From: Streptomyces sp. CC208A
GTDB lineage: Bacteria; Actinomycetota; Actinomycetes; Streptomycetales; Streptomycetaceae
Reading direction: 5' to 3'
Length of the DNA: 64,000 nt
Assembly (NCBI RefSeq): GCF_030010625.1
Contig: NZ_JASCXN010000023.1
Location: forward strand, 1 to 64,000
Position 1 is the first letter of the stretch. Each line of letters starts with the position of its first letter. Below the pieces are notes generated by a model. It worked only from the letters and a program-made list of their open reading frames with translations. It was not told the DNA's origin and did no database searches. Of the stretch, positions 7,887 through 15,360 are shown in pieces. The translations under genes were made by a program, and so were the position numbers.

Positions 7887-9260
7887 TCAGGTGTTCTGGT
7901 GCAGGTCGGCGAGGGCGTCCTCGACCGCGCGGTGGAAGGTGGGGTAGGCGTGGATCATGTGGCGGAGCCGGGTGACGGGGACCTCTGCGTGAACGGCGAC
8001 GGCCAGGCCGTAGAGGACTTCGCCGCCGGTCGGGCCGGCGGAGGTGGCTCCGACGAGGACGCCGCGGTCGGTGTCCTCGACGAGCTTGATCAGGCCGTGG
8101 TTGCCTGCCTTGTGGATCCAGCCGCGTGTCGAGGACGGCACCCGCGCGGTACCGGTCCGTACGCGCAGGCCCTGTTCTCGGGCGGCGTGTTCGGTCAGGC
8201 CGACGGAGCCGACTTCGGGGTCGGTGAAGGTCACGCGCGGGAGGGCCCGGTAGTCGGCGTCCGGTCCCGGCCTGCCGAGGACGTCACGTACGGCGATCTC
8301 GGCCTGGTACATGGCCATGTGGGTGAACAGGCCCCGTCCGGTGATGTCGCCGACGCCCCACACGCCCTGCGCGGCCCGTAGCCGCCCGTCCACCTCCAGG
8401 GCGCGGGCGGCGGGGTCGAGGCCGACGGTCTCGAGTCCGAGTCCGTCCAGCCGGGGGCGGCGACCCGTGGCCACGAGCAGGCGCCGCCCGGTGACCTCCT
8501 CCCCGCCGTCGAGGGTCAGCCGGAAGGTGTCGTCCGCGTGGCGGACGCCGGTGACCCGCGCTCCCGTGCGTACGGTGAGGCCCTCCTCCAGCAGCACCTC
8601 CCCCAGCAGCTCGCCGGCTTCGGGCTCGTCCGCGGGCAGCAGCCGCTCCCTCGCCTCCACCACGGTCACGGCGGTACCGAACCGGGCGAACGCCTGCGCC
8701 AGTTCGGCGCCGATGGCGCCGCCGCCGAGCACGAGCAGGGACTCCGGCGGCTCCTTGGCGGAGACGGCCTGCCGGTTGGTCCAGTACGGCACGTCCGCCA
8801 GGCCCGGCACCGGCGGGACCTGCGGGCGGCTGCCGGTGGCCAGCACCACTCCACGCCGGACGGTGAACACCTGGCCCTCGGCCTCCACGCGTCCGGGGCC
8901 GTCCAGCCGGGCCCGGCCGCGCACGAAGTGCCCGCCCTTGCGGACGAAACGGTCGACGGCCACCCGGTCGTCCCAGTCGTCGGTGGCCTCGTCCCTGATC
9001 CGGGCGGCGACCGGCGCGAAATCCGCGTGGACCCGGGTCTCGCCGGCCATGCCGGGCACCCGCCGGGCCTCCGCCAGGAGGTTCCCGGCGCGGATCATCA
9101 TCTTGCTGGGGATACACGCCCAGTACGGGCACTCCCCGCCGACCAGCTCCGCCTCCACGCCGACGACGTCGAGCCCTTCCTCTGCCAGCCGCTCGGCGGC
9201 GTGCTCACCGCCCACCCCCATGCCGATCACCACGACGTCGACTTCGCGTTCCCGCGCCAT
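7887..9260 (-). CDS. FAD-dependent pyridine nucleotide-disulfide oxidoreductase
   Basis: 457 aa from ATG 9260, which has GGGAGG 6 nt upstream; an in-frame start at 9377 would add an unlikely Pro-rich leader. The N-terminal FAD site is VVVIGMGVGGEHAAERL, followed by the redox-active disulfide GGECPYWACIPSK (CxxxxC), then the NAD(P) site VLGGGAIGAELAQ and the second FAD site GVWGVGDITG. A C-terminal dimerisation domain carries the histidine-containing IHAYPTFHRAVEDAL. It belongs to the family of dihydrolipoyl dehydrogenase, mercuric reductase and related reductases. The CPYWAC spacing with Pro-Tyr-Trp is that of uncharacterised actinobacterial members, and no lipoyl complex genes are nearby, so the substrate is open. 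It is divergent from the radical SAM gene. Confidence 0.88.
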   Translation of the reverse strand: MAREREVDVVVIGMGVGGEHAAERLAEEGLDVVGVEAELVGGECPYWACIPSKMMIRAGNLLAEARRVPGMAGETRVHADFAPVAARIRDEATDDWDDRVAVDRFVRKGGHFVRGRARLDGPGRVEAEGQVFTVRRGVVLATGSRPQVPPVPGLADVPYWTNRQAVSAKEPPESLLVLGGGAIGAELAQAFARFGTAVTVVEARERLLPADEPEAGELLGEVLLEEGLTVRTGARVTGVRHADDTFRLTLDGGEEVTGRRLLVATGRRPRLDGLGLETVGLDPAARALEVDGRLRAAQGVWGVGDITGRGLFTHMAMYQAEIAVRDVLGRPGPDADYRALPRVTFTDPEVGSVGLTEHAAREQGLRVRTGTARVPSSTRGWIHKAGNHGLIKLVEDTDRGVLVGATSAGPTGGEVLYGLAVAVHAEVPVTRLRHMIHAYPTFHRAVEDALADLHQNT

Positions 9261-9421
9261 GAGGGCCTCCCTGATCAGACGTGCCCGGAGATCGTGAGTC
9301 ATGCGTATCCGAGGCGGCGGGGGCGCCGGCGCCGCCACGTCGCCGGCGTCATCCGGCGTCACCCGGCGAGCGGACATCTCTCGCTCTCTCCGATGGTGTC
9401 GGTGACGGAGAAGAAGAGTCG

Positions 9422-9464
9422 GTGAGCGCGCTTACAGTTCCCGGCCCGCCCCGCGGCCTACGTT
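9422..9464 (+). promoter_or_regulatory. Crp/Fnr-type box plus -10 of the radical SAM operon
   Basis: GTGAGCGCGCTTAC (9422-9435) differs by one base from the perfect palindrome at 6057. A TACGTT hexamer (9459-9464) follows after 23 bp, the same spacing as at 6057. The radical SAM start codon is 47 nt further on. No matching -10 exists on the other strand, so the box appears to serve only the rightward operon. Confidence 0.65.
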
Positions 9465-9511
9465 CAAGTCATCGCGCCTGCGAAGAGAGACGCCTCACGA
9501 AGGAGCTCCGC

Positions 9512-11104
9512 GTGACCCAGGAAGCCCCGTCCCAGGAAGCCCCGCCCCAAAAAGCCCCGTCCCAGGCCAAGACCGATCGCGACGAGGTGTTCGTGGAGTT
9601 CACCAAGTCCATCTGCCCGCTGTGCAAGACGCCGGTCGACGCACAGGTCAACATCCGCGAGGACAAGGTCTATCTGCGGAAACGCTGCCGCGAGCACGGC
9701 GAGTTCGAGGCCCTGGTGTACGGGGACGCCGAGGAGTACCTGTCCTCGGCGCGGTTCAACAAGCCCGGCACGATCCCCCTGGCTTTCCAGACCGAGGTGA
9801 AGGACGGCTGCCCGCTCGACTGCGGGCTGTGCCCCGAGCACAAGCAGCACGCCTGCCTGGGCATCATCGAGGTCACCACCGGCTGCAACCTGGACTGCCC
9901 GATCTGCTTCGCCGACTCCGGTCATCAGCCGGACGGCTATTCCCTCACCCACCAGCAGTGCGAACGGATGCTCGACGCCTTCGTCGCCTCGGAGGGGGAG
10001 GCGGAGGTGGTGATGTTCTCCGGCGGCGAGCCGACCGTCCACAAGCACATCCTCGACTTCATCGACCTCGCCCAGGCCCGCCCGATCAGGAACGTCACCC
10101 TCAACACCAACGGCATCCGGCTCGCCACCGACAAGAACTTCGTCGCCGAACTCGGCAGACGCAACCGGGTGCCCGGCAGGTCGGTGACCGTCTACCTCCA
10201 GTTCGACGGCTTCGACGAGCGCACCCATCTGGAGATCCGCGGCCGGGACCTGCGTACGTTCAAGCAGCGGGCCCTCGACAACTGCGCCGCGCACGGGCTG
10301 ACCGTCACCCTCGTCGCCGCCGTCGAACGGGGCCTGAACGAGCACGAGCTCGGGGCGATCATCGAGTACGGGATCGATCACCCCGCCGTACGGTCGGTCG
10401 CCTTCCAGCCGGTCACCCACTCCGGCCGGCACCTCGCCTTCGACCCGCTGGAACGGCTCACCAACCCCGACGTCGTCCGGCTCATCACCGAGCAGCGGCC
10501 CGACTGGTTCCGGAAGGGCGACTTCTTCCCCGTGCCGTGCTGCTTCCCGACCTGCCGCTCCGTCACCTACCTCCTCGTCGACGGCGAACCGGGCGACCGC
10601 ACCGTCGTGCCCATCCCCCGGCTCCTGAACGTCGAGGACCACCTCGACTACGTCACCAACCGCGTCCTGCCCGACGCCGGGATCCGCGAGGCCCTGGAGA
10701 AGCTGTGGTCCGCCTCCGCGTTCATGGGCACGGAGACCACCGAGGAGAAGCTCCGGGCCACGGCCGAGGCCCTGGACTGTACGGACTCGTGCGGCATCGA
10801 CCTTCCCTCGGCGGTGAAGGACCTGAACGACAAGGCGTTCATGATCGTCGTCCAGGACTTCCAGGACCCGTACACCCTCAACGTCAAGCAGCTGATGAAG
10901 TGCTGCGTCGAGGAGATCACCCCCGACGGCCGCCTCATCCCCTTCTGCGCGTACAACTCCGTCGGCTACCGCGAGCAGGTGCGCGCCCAGCTGTCCGGCG
11001 TCCCCGTCGCCCCGGTCGTCCCCGACGCCCTGCCGCTCGCCGGGCGGCTGACCGAGACCCCGTACGGGTCCAAGACCCCGAAGGAGGCCCGCGATGGACA
11101 GTGA
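9512..11104 (+). CDS. Radical SAM enzyme of the tetraether synthase (Tes/MJ0619)-like family
   Basis: 530 aa from GTG 9512, with AAGGAG about 8 nt upstream. After a short Gln/Ala/Pro-rich leader come a CPLC zinc-ribbon-like pair (35-38), RCREHGEFE with C59, the cluster segment GCPLDCGLCPEHKQHAC (C100, C104, C107, C115) and the radical SAM triad CNLDCPICF (C125, C129, C132). FSGGEPTVHK and LNTNGIRL follow. Further cysteines lie in PVPCCFPTCRS, CTDSCGID and KCCVEEITPDGRLIPFC. This cysteine layout and the phrases CGLCPEHKQHxC and YLQFDG match the archaeal family that includes tetraether synthase, which couples lipid tails using several Fe-S clusters. Older databases call these pterin methyltransferases. 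The substrate here is unproven. Its end overlaps the methyltransferase gene by 11 bp, and it lies behind a Crp-type promoter. Confidence 0.82.
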   Translation: MTQEAPSQEAPPQKAPSQAKTDRDEVFVEFTKSICPLCKTPVDAQVNIREDKVYLRKRCREHGEFEALVYGDAEEYLSSARFNKPGTIPLAFQTEVKDGCPLDCGLCPEHKQHACLGIIEVTTGCNLDCPICFADSGHQPDGYSLTHQQCERMLDAFVASEGEAEVVMFSGGEPTVHKHILDFIDLAQARPIRNVTLNTNGIRLATDKNFVAELGRRNRVPGRSVTVYLQFDGFDERTHLEIRGRDLRTFKQRALDNCAAHGLTVTLVAAVERGLNEHELGAIIEYGIDHPAVRSVAFQPVTHSGRHLAFDPLERLTNPDVVRLITEQRPDWFRKGDFFPVPCCFPTCRSVTYLLVDGEPGDRTVVPIPRLLNVEDHLDYVTNRVLPDAGIREALEKLWSASAFMGTETTEEKLRATAEALDCTDSCGIDLPSAVKDLNDKAFMIVVQDFQDPYTLNVKQLMKCCVEEITPDGRLIPFCAYNSVGYREQVRAQLSGVPVAPVVPDALPLAGRLTETPYGSKTPKEARDGQ

Positions 11105-11927
11105 CCAGGTGAAGTCCTGCTGCGCCGCCGCGTACTCCTCCGACGCCGTCGCCCTGCTGCTCGGCGACGCGTACCACCCCGGCGGCACCGCCCTGACCCG
11201 GCGGCTCGCCGACGGCCTCGGCCTCGCCCCCGGGGCACGGGTTCTCGACGTCGCCTCCGGGCGCGGCACCACCGCCCTGCTCCTCGCCGACGCCTACGGC
11301 TGCGAGGTCGACGGCGTGGACTACGCTCCGGCGAACACCGCCCTCGCCCAGGGTGCCGCCCAGGCGGCGGGGCTCGCCGACCGGGCCCGTTTCACCACCG
11401 GCGACGCCGAGCGCCTCCCGTACCCGGACGGCGTCTTCGACGCGGTGGTGTGCGAGTGCGCCCTGTGTACCTTCCCCGACAAGTCCCGGGCCGCGTCGGA
11501 GTTCGCCCGCGTCCTGAGGCCCGGGGGCCGGCTCGGCCTCACCGACGTCACCGCCGACGCCGACCGTCTACCGCCCGGGCTCACCGGCCTCGGCGCCCGG
11601 ATCGCCTGCGTCGCCGACGCCAGACCGCTCCGGCGGTACGCCGAGATCCTGGCCGCCGCCGGACTGCGCACCGAGCGCACCGAGCGCCACGACGGCGCCA
11701 TGCTCCGCATGATCGACCAGATCGAGGCGCGCCTGAACCTGCTGCGGATGACCGCGCCGACGAGGCTCGCCGCCACCGGCCTCGACCCGGACGCCGCCCC
11801 CGCCGTCCTGCGGGCGGCCCGGACCGCCGTGACGGACGGCGTCCTCGGATACGCCCTGCTGGTCGCCGTACGGGACGCCCCGGCGACCGGCCGGACCCCG
11901 GCGCGGGATCTACCGGCCCGTAGGTAA
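11094..11927 (+). CDS. Class I SAM-dependent methyltransferase, coupled to radical SAM gene
   Basis: 277 aa; ATG 11094 lies inside the end of the radical SAM gene (11-bp overlap), implying translational coupling. SAM-binding motif I is VLDVASGRGT (50-59), with DAERLPYPDGVFDAVVCECALC as motifs II/III and VLRPGGRLGLTDV following, a UbiE/ArsM-type Rossmann methyltransferase. Unusual cysteines are a vicinal pair at the N-terminus (VKSCCAAAY, C9-C10) and CECALC near motif III. Such thiols could bind a metal or metalloid as in arsenite methyltransferases, but the overall sequence is not canonical ArsM and no ars genes are near. It probably acts on the product or substrate of the partner enzyme. Its TAA stop lies within the next Crp-type box. 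Confidence 0.8.
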   Translation: MDSDQVKSCCAAAYSSDAVALLLGDAYHPGGTALTRRLADGLGLAPGARVLDVASGRGTTALLLADAYGCEVDGVDYAPANTALAQGAAQAAGLADRARFTTGDAERLPYPDGVFDAVVCECALCTFPDKSRAASEFARVLRPGGRLGLTDVTADADRLPPGLTGLGARIACVADARPLRRYAEILAAAGLRTERTERHDGAMLRMIDQIEARLNLLRMTAPTRLAATGLDPDAAPAVLRAARTAVTDGVLGYALLVAVRDAPATGRTPARDLPARR

Positions 11928-11965
11928 GCACGGTCACATACCCGCGTCCCGCTCCGCCCTAGCGT
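11924..11965 (+). promoter_or_regulatory. Crp/Fnr-type box plus -10 of the membrane-protein gene
   Basis: GTAAGCACGGTCAC (11924-11937) keeps the outer bases of the Crp-type dyad, with TAGCGT (11960-11965) 22 bp further on. The first base precedes, and the next bases include, the TAA stop (11925-11927) of the methyltransferase gene. It is the weakest of the three sites in symmetry but has the same promoter geometry. Confidence 0.55.
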
Positions 11966-12040
11966 CACTCGTGAAGCACGAGAACACACCCGCACGAGAA
12001 CACACCCACCGAAACACACCCAGCGAACAGGATGATCACC

Positions 12041-12526
12041 ATGACCATGGCTGCACAGGTGTCCCCCAGGATCGCGGCGATCCCCGTCCACGCCCTCTGG
12101 GGTGCCGCCGCCGGACTGGTCGGCGGTGTCGGGTTCGGCATCTGGATGTCGGTGTCCCGGCCGGTCATGGACACCGCGATGATCACGATGGTGGCCGGGC
12201 TGCTCGGCTCGACCGACGCCCTCGTGGGCTGGCTGGTCCACCTCGCGATCTCCCTGACGGCGGGCATCGGCTTCGGTGTCGTCTTCGGCCACCTCGCCGG
12301 GCGCATCGCCCCGGCCGCCGCCCTCGGCCTCTTCTACGGGGCGGTGTGGTGGACCCTCGGCGCACTGTGGATCATGCCGGCCAACATGGGCATGCCCGTC
12401 TTCGAGTGGAACGACGTCACCGCCTCCAGCCTCGGCGGTCACCTCGTCTTCGGTCTCCTGACCGGGATCGCCTTCGCCGGCATCGCCCGGGCGGCGGGCG
12501 GGCGCGCCGGACGGACCACGCCGTGA
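12041..12526 (+). CDS. Small four-helix membrane protein
   Basis: 161 aa from ATG 12041 (MTMAAQVSPRI). ATG 12032 is in frame, but AACAGG is then only one base away, whereas 12041 leaves 9 nt. Four hydrophobic segments are visible: ALWGAAAGLVGGVGFGIWM, TAMITMVAGLLG through HLAISLTAGIGFGVVFG, ALGLFYGAVWWTLGALWIM and GHLVFGLLTGIAFAGIA. No catalytic motif is seen and I do not recognise a named family. It follows the radical SAM/methyltransferase pair on the same strand but has its own Crp-type promoter. It could be a membrane partner of that pathway, which is inference from position only. Confidence 0.7.
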   Translation: MTMAAQVSPRIAAIPVHALWGAAAGLVGGVGFGIWMSVSRPVMDTAMITMVAGLLGSTDALVGWLVHLAISLTAGIGFGVVFGHLAGRIAPAAALGLFYGAVWWTLGALWIMPANMGMPVFEWNDVTASSLGGHLVFGLLTGIAFAGIARAAGGRAGRTTP

Positions 12527-12669
12527 CCTCCCCGCCGGCGGCGTCGGACTCTCCTCCCGGCGCCCCGGACCGCTACTGTCTGGCGGGCGGCGCGCACACG
12601 CTGGCCGGCCCGCCGTGGGGAGCCGCGCCCCCGCCCTGGGCGCCGGGACGACGCGAGGGACACCCGCAC

Positions 12670-13380
12670 ATGAACCCCACCGGTGACGACGCCGAGAAGA
12701 CCTGGTGCATCTCGGAGATCGACATCTTCCGCGACCTGAGCGGGGCGGAGATGGACGCCATCGCCGCCGCGGCCCCCATGAAGACCTACGGCGCCGGTGA
12801 ACTGCTCTACTCCCCCGCCCAGTCCTCCGAGGTGCTGTTCATCCTCAAGAAGGGCCGGGTCCGCGTCTTCCGGGTCTCCGCCGAGGGCCGCGCCCTGACC
12901 TGCGCGATCATCGCTCCCGGCACCATCTTCGGCGAGATGGTGCTGCTCGGGCAGCGCATGTACGACAACTACGCCGAGGCCCTCGACGACGTCACCGTCT
13001 GCGTCATGAGCCGCGCCGACGTCCACCGCTTCCTGCTGTCCGACGCCCGCATCTCCGCCCGCATCACCGAGATCCTCGGCCGCCGCCTCGCCGACCTCGA
13101 ACAGCGGCTTTCCGACAGCGTGTTCAAGAACGTCGCCCAGAGGATCGCGACCACCCTGCTCACTCTCACCGCCGCCCAGCGCCCGGCCGGCCCCCTGCGC
13201 CCCGGTGCCCGCCATCCGCAGATCGCCCTGACCCACGAACAGCTCGCGGCCCTGGCCGGAACCTCCCGCGAGACCGCCACCAAGGTCCTCCACGAGTTCG
13301 CCGACCGCGGCCTCCTCCGCCAGGCCCGCGGCCGCATCACCGTCCTCGCCCCCGACCGGCTGCGCGACGAGGCCGGGTAA
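12670..13380 (+). CDS. Crp/Fnr-family transcriptional regulator
   Basis: 236 aa from ATG 12670 with GAGGGA upstream; the same frame stays open far upstream without coding character. The cyclic-nucleotide-binding-type beta roll covers residues about 14-120 (LLYSPAQSSEVLFILKKGRV, GTIFGEMVLLG), then a long dimerisation helix and a C-terminal winged helix-turn-helix (LTHEQLAALAGTSRETATKVLHE). In the recognition helix R200, E201 and K205 sit where E. coli Crp uses Arg180, Glu181 and Arg185 to read GTGA. It lacks the FNR-type N-terminal cysteine cluster; C13, C78 and C111 are the only cysteines. It is the obvious candidate to bind the three GTGA-N6-TCAC-like boxes nearby. The effector is unknown. 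Confidence 0.92.
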   Translation: MNPTGDDAEKTWCISEIDIFRDLSGAEMDAIAAAAPMKTYGAGELLYSPAQSSEVLFILKKGRVRVFRVSAEGRALTCAIIAPGTIFGEMVLLGQRMYDNYAEALDDVTVCVMSRADVHRFLLSDARISARITEILGRRLADLEQRLSDSVFKNVAQRIATTLLTLTAAQRPAGPLRPGARHPQIALTHEQLAALAGTSRETATKVLHEFADRGLLRQARGRITVLAPDRLRDEAG

Positions 13381-13391
13381 CGTTTCTCCGC

Positions 13392-13606
13392 TCAGAGCCT
13401 GCCGCTCACCAAGGGGCGCGCCCTGAAGCGTCGCGCGGTCACCAGTGCCGCCTCAGCGGCCTTCCAGAGGTCTTCACCGGTCACGTACCGAAGCTCTGCG
13501 GCGGATGGAACGATCCTGAGGCTCGCAGCGCGGCCAGAGATACCGGATCCTCGAAGGCGATCGGCCCTTCGAACAACAGACCGCTTCCCTGCGTCGCTCC
13601 ACTCAT
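13392..13606 (-). pseudogene. Small hypothetical gene with an apparent one-base frameshift
   Basis: Minus-strand ATG 13606 begins MSGATQGSGLLFEGPIAFED and runs in frame through VSLAALRASG. It then degrades, while another frame continues naturally as IVPSAAELRYVTGEDLWKAA and ends ARPLVSGRL at the stop at 13392. Restoring one base after the second G of TCAGG, near position 13520, joins the two into a smooth protein of about 71 residues. Both halves have high GC at third codon positions. I do not recognise the family, and the reading may extend further upstream. It could be a real decayed gene, a sequencing error or chance. Confidence 0.4.
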
Positions 13607-13873
13607 GTGCTCGTCGTACTGGCGAAGGCTGTCCCCCGCGCCATACCCACGACGGCCATCGTGGGCGCGGTCGCAAAGAGGAGTATTTACGGTAGCCCGG
13701 TCACCCCACCTGGTGTCACGGAACGTCACTGCCGAGAAGCGGATGGAGCGGGGCGGCCAACAGCTCGGCAGCCGGGCTCCCGCCCCTTCAGGGTGCCCAC
13801 CGCCATACAGCCGGAGGCTCCGCACGGAGGTCGCCAATCATGCGTGACGATCCGTCGGAAACCGCGCCGCCCA

Positions 13874-13928
13874 TGCGTCACGTGCGTCAGATATGCGTCA
13901 AGGTATCGCCCGTGACGCACGTAACGCA
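13874..13928. repeat. Cluster of TGCGTCA heptamers in both orientations
   Basis: TGCGTCA occurs at 13874-13880, 13883-13889 and 13894-13900. Its reverse complement is at 13913-13919 and a one-mismatch inverted copy (TAACGCA) at 13922-13928. The density far exceeds chance and no gene explains it. It lies downstream of the minus-strand RNA methyltransferase gene and upstream of the decayed small gene. Confidence 0.65.
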
Positions 13929-13947
13929 CACTCGGCAAACTTGCAGG

Positions 13948-15276
13948 TCAGCGGCCCTTCTCGGCAGGCTCAAGGATCGCCACGCACTCGACATGGTGAG
14001 TCATCGGAAACAGGTCGAACGCCCGCAGCGTGCGGACCCGATAGCCCGATTCGGCGAAGTAGGCCAGGTCGCGGGCGAGGGCCGCCGGGTCGCAGGCCAC
14101 GTAAGCGATGCGGCGGGCGCCGAGGCCGGAGAGGTGGCGGACGGTCTGCTTGCCGGCGCCGGCGCGCGGGGGGTCGAGGACGATGAGGTCGACCTCGGTG
14201 ATGCCGGTGCGCGGGAGGACCGACTCGACCTTGCCCTGTTCGACGCGGACGCGCGGGAAGCCGGCCAGGTTGTGACGGGCGTCCTCCACCGCGCGCTTGC
14301 CGGACTCGATGCCGAGGACGGCGCCCTGGTCGCCGACGCGGTCCGCGAGGGCGCCGGCGAAGAGGCCGACGCCGCAGTAGAGGTCGAGGGCGGTGTCGCC
14401 CTTGCGCGGGAGGAGGCCCTGCATGACGGCCTTCATGAGGGTGTCGGCGGCCTTCGGGTGGACCTGCCAGAAGCCACCGCTGCTGACGCGGTGGGTGCGG
14501 TCGTCGGCGCGCTCGCGGACGAAGGCGCGGCCGTGGACGCGGTGGACGCCGCCGTCCTTCTCGTCGACGCGCATCACGGAGACCGGCTTGTCGAGCTCGA
14601 CGAGCGGGAGGCGGGCGCCGGGGCGGGGGGTGAGGATGACCTGGCGGTCGTTCGAGCCGGAGGCGGCGATCGCCTCGACGGCGGCCATGCCCTCCCAGGT
14701 GCGGGCCTCGACGCCGAGTTCCGAGACGCCCCGCGCCGCGATCATGCAGTGGTCGATCACCTGGACCTCGTGCGAGCGGTGCTTGCGCAGGCCCGCGCGG
14801 CCCTCGGGGTCGACGGCGTACTGGACGCGGGTGCGCCACTGCGGGACCTCGCCCGCCGGGAGCTTGTCGCCCTCCGCGGGGACCACGGTGCCGTCCCAGC
14901 CGGCCTCCTCCGGGGTGAGGCCCGCGAGCCGCTTCAGCTGTTCGGCGATCACCTCGCCCTTGAGGCGGCGCTGGGCGCCCGGCTTGGCGTGCTGCCAGTC
15001 GCAGCCGCCGCACTTGCCCGGGCCCGCGAAGGGGCACGGGGCCTCGATGCGGTCCTTGGACGCCTCCAGGACCTCGACCGCGTCGGCGCGCAGGAAGCGG
15101 CTGCTCTCCTCGCCCTCCGTCACCCGGGCCCGGACGCGCTCGCCCGGCAGTGCGTGGCGGACGAAGAGGACCCGGCCCTCTTCCGTGCGCGCGATGCAGT
15201 GGCCGCCGTGGGCGACGGGCCCGACCTCGACCTCGTACTCCTCCCCGATCAGGGACTTCACAGGGGTGTTCTGCAT
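13948..15276 (-). CDS. TrmA/RumA-type 23S rRNA or tRNA m5U methyltransferase
   Basis: 442 aa, ATG start with AGGAG 10 nt upstream. An N-terminal TRAM domain (residues about 5-65, EVEVGPVAHGGHCIAR) is followed by the [4Fe-4S] cysteines C81, C89 and C92 (PCPFAGPGKCGGCDW), with a fourth in IDHCMIA. The C-terminal Rossmann domain has LDLYCGVGLFAGALA, IVLDPPRAG and the nucleophile motif ACDPAALARD, typical of SAM-dependent uracil-C5 RNA methyltransferases. The spacing matches RumA, which methylates 23S rRNA, but tRNA cannot be excluded. It follows the APC permease gene on the same strand. Confidence 0.9.
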   Translation of the reverse strand: MQNTPVKSLIGEEYEVEVGPVAHGGHCIARTEEGRVLFVRHALPGERVRARVTEGEESSRFLRADAVEVLEASKDRIEAPCPFAGPGKCGGCDWQHAKPGAQRRLKGEVIAEQLKRLAGLTPEEAGWDGTVVPAEGDKLPAGEVPQWRTRVQYAVDPEGRAGLRKHRSHEVQVIDHCMIAARGVSELGVEARTWEGMAAVEAIAASGSNDRQVILTPRPGARLPLVELDKPVSVMRVDEKDGGVHRVHGRAFVRERADDRTHRVSSGGFWQVHPKAADTLMKAVMQGLLPRKGDTALDLYCGVGLFAGALADRVGDQGAVLGIESGKRAVEDARHNLAGFPRVRVEQGKVESVLPRTGITEVDLIVLDPPRAGAGKQTVRHLSGLGARRIAYVACDPAALARDLAYFAESGYRVRTLRAFDLFPMTHHVECVAILEPAEKGR

Positions 15277-15360
15277 GATCGGGGGCTCCTGGGAGAGAAA
15301 GGGAGGGAGGAAGACGAGGAGAAGAGAAGCGGGCCGCTGTTCGGACAGCAGCCCACCAGT

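Larger units (their letters stand above)
13381..13947. other. Non-coding or decayed region between crp-like gene and trmA-like gene
   Basis: About 570 bp with no intact gene I trust. It holds a small frameshifted frame on the minus strand (13392-13606), an A/T-rich patch near 13683-13691 (AGTATTTAC), and a cluster of TGCGTCA repeats (13874-13928) just after the stop of the RNA methyltransferase gene. Confidence 0.55.

Noticed and set aside
9378..9435. Crp-type box at 9422 controlling the leftward oxidoreductase as well
   Set aside because: No TANNNT hexamer lies at the matching distance on the minus strand.
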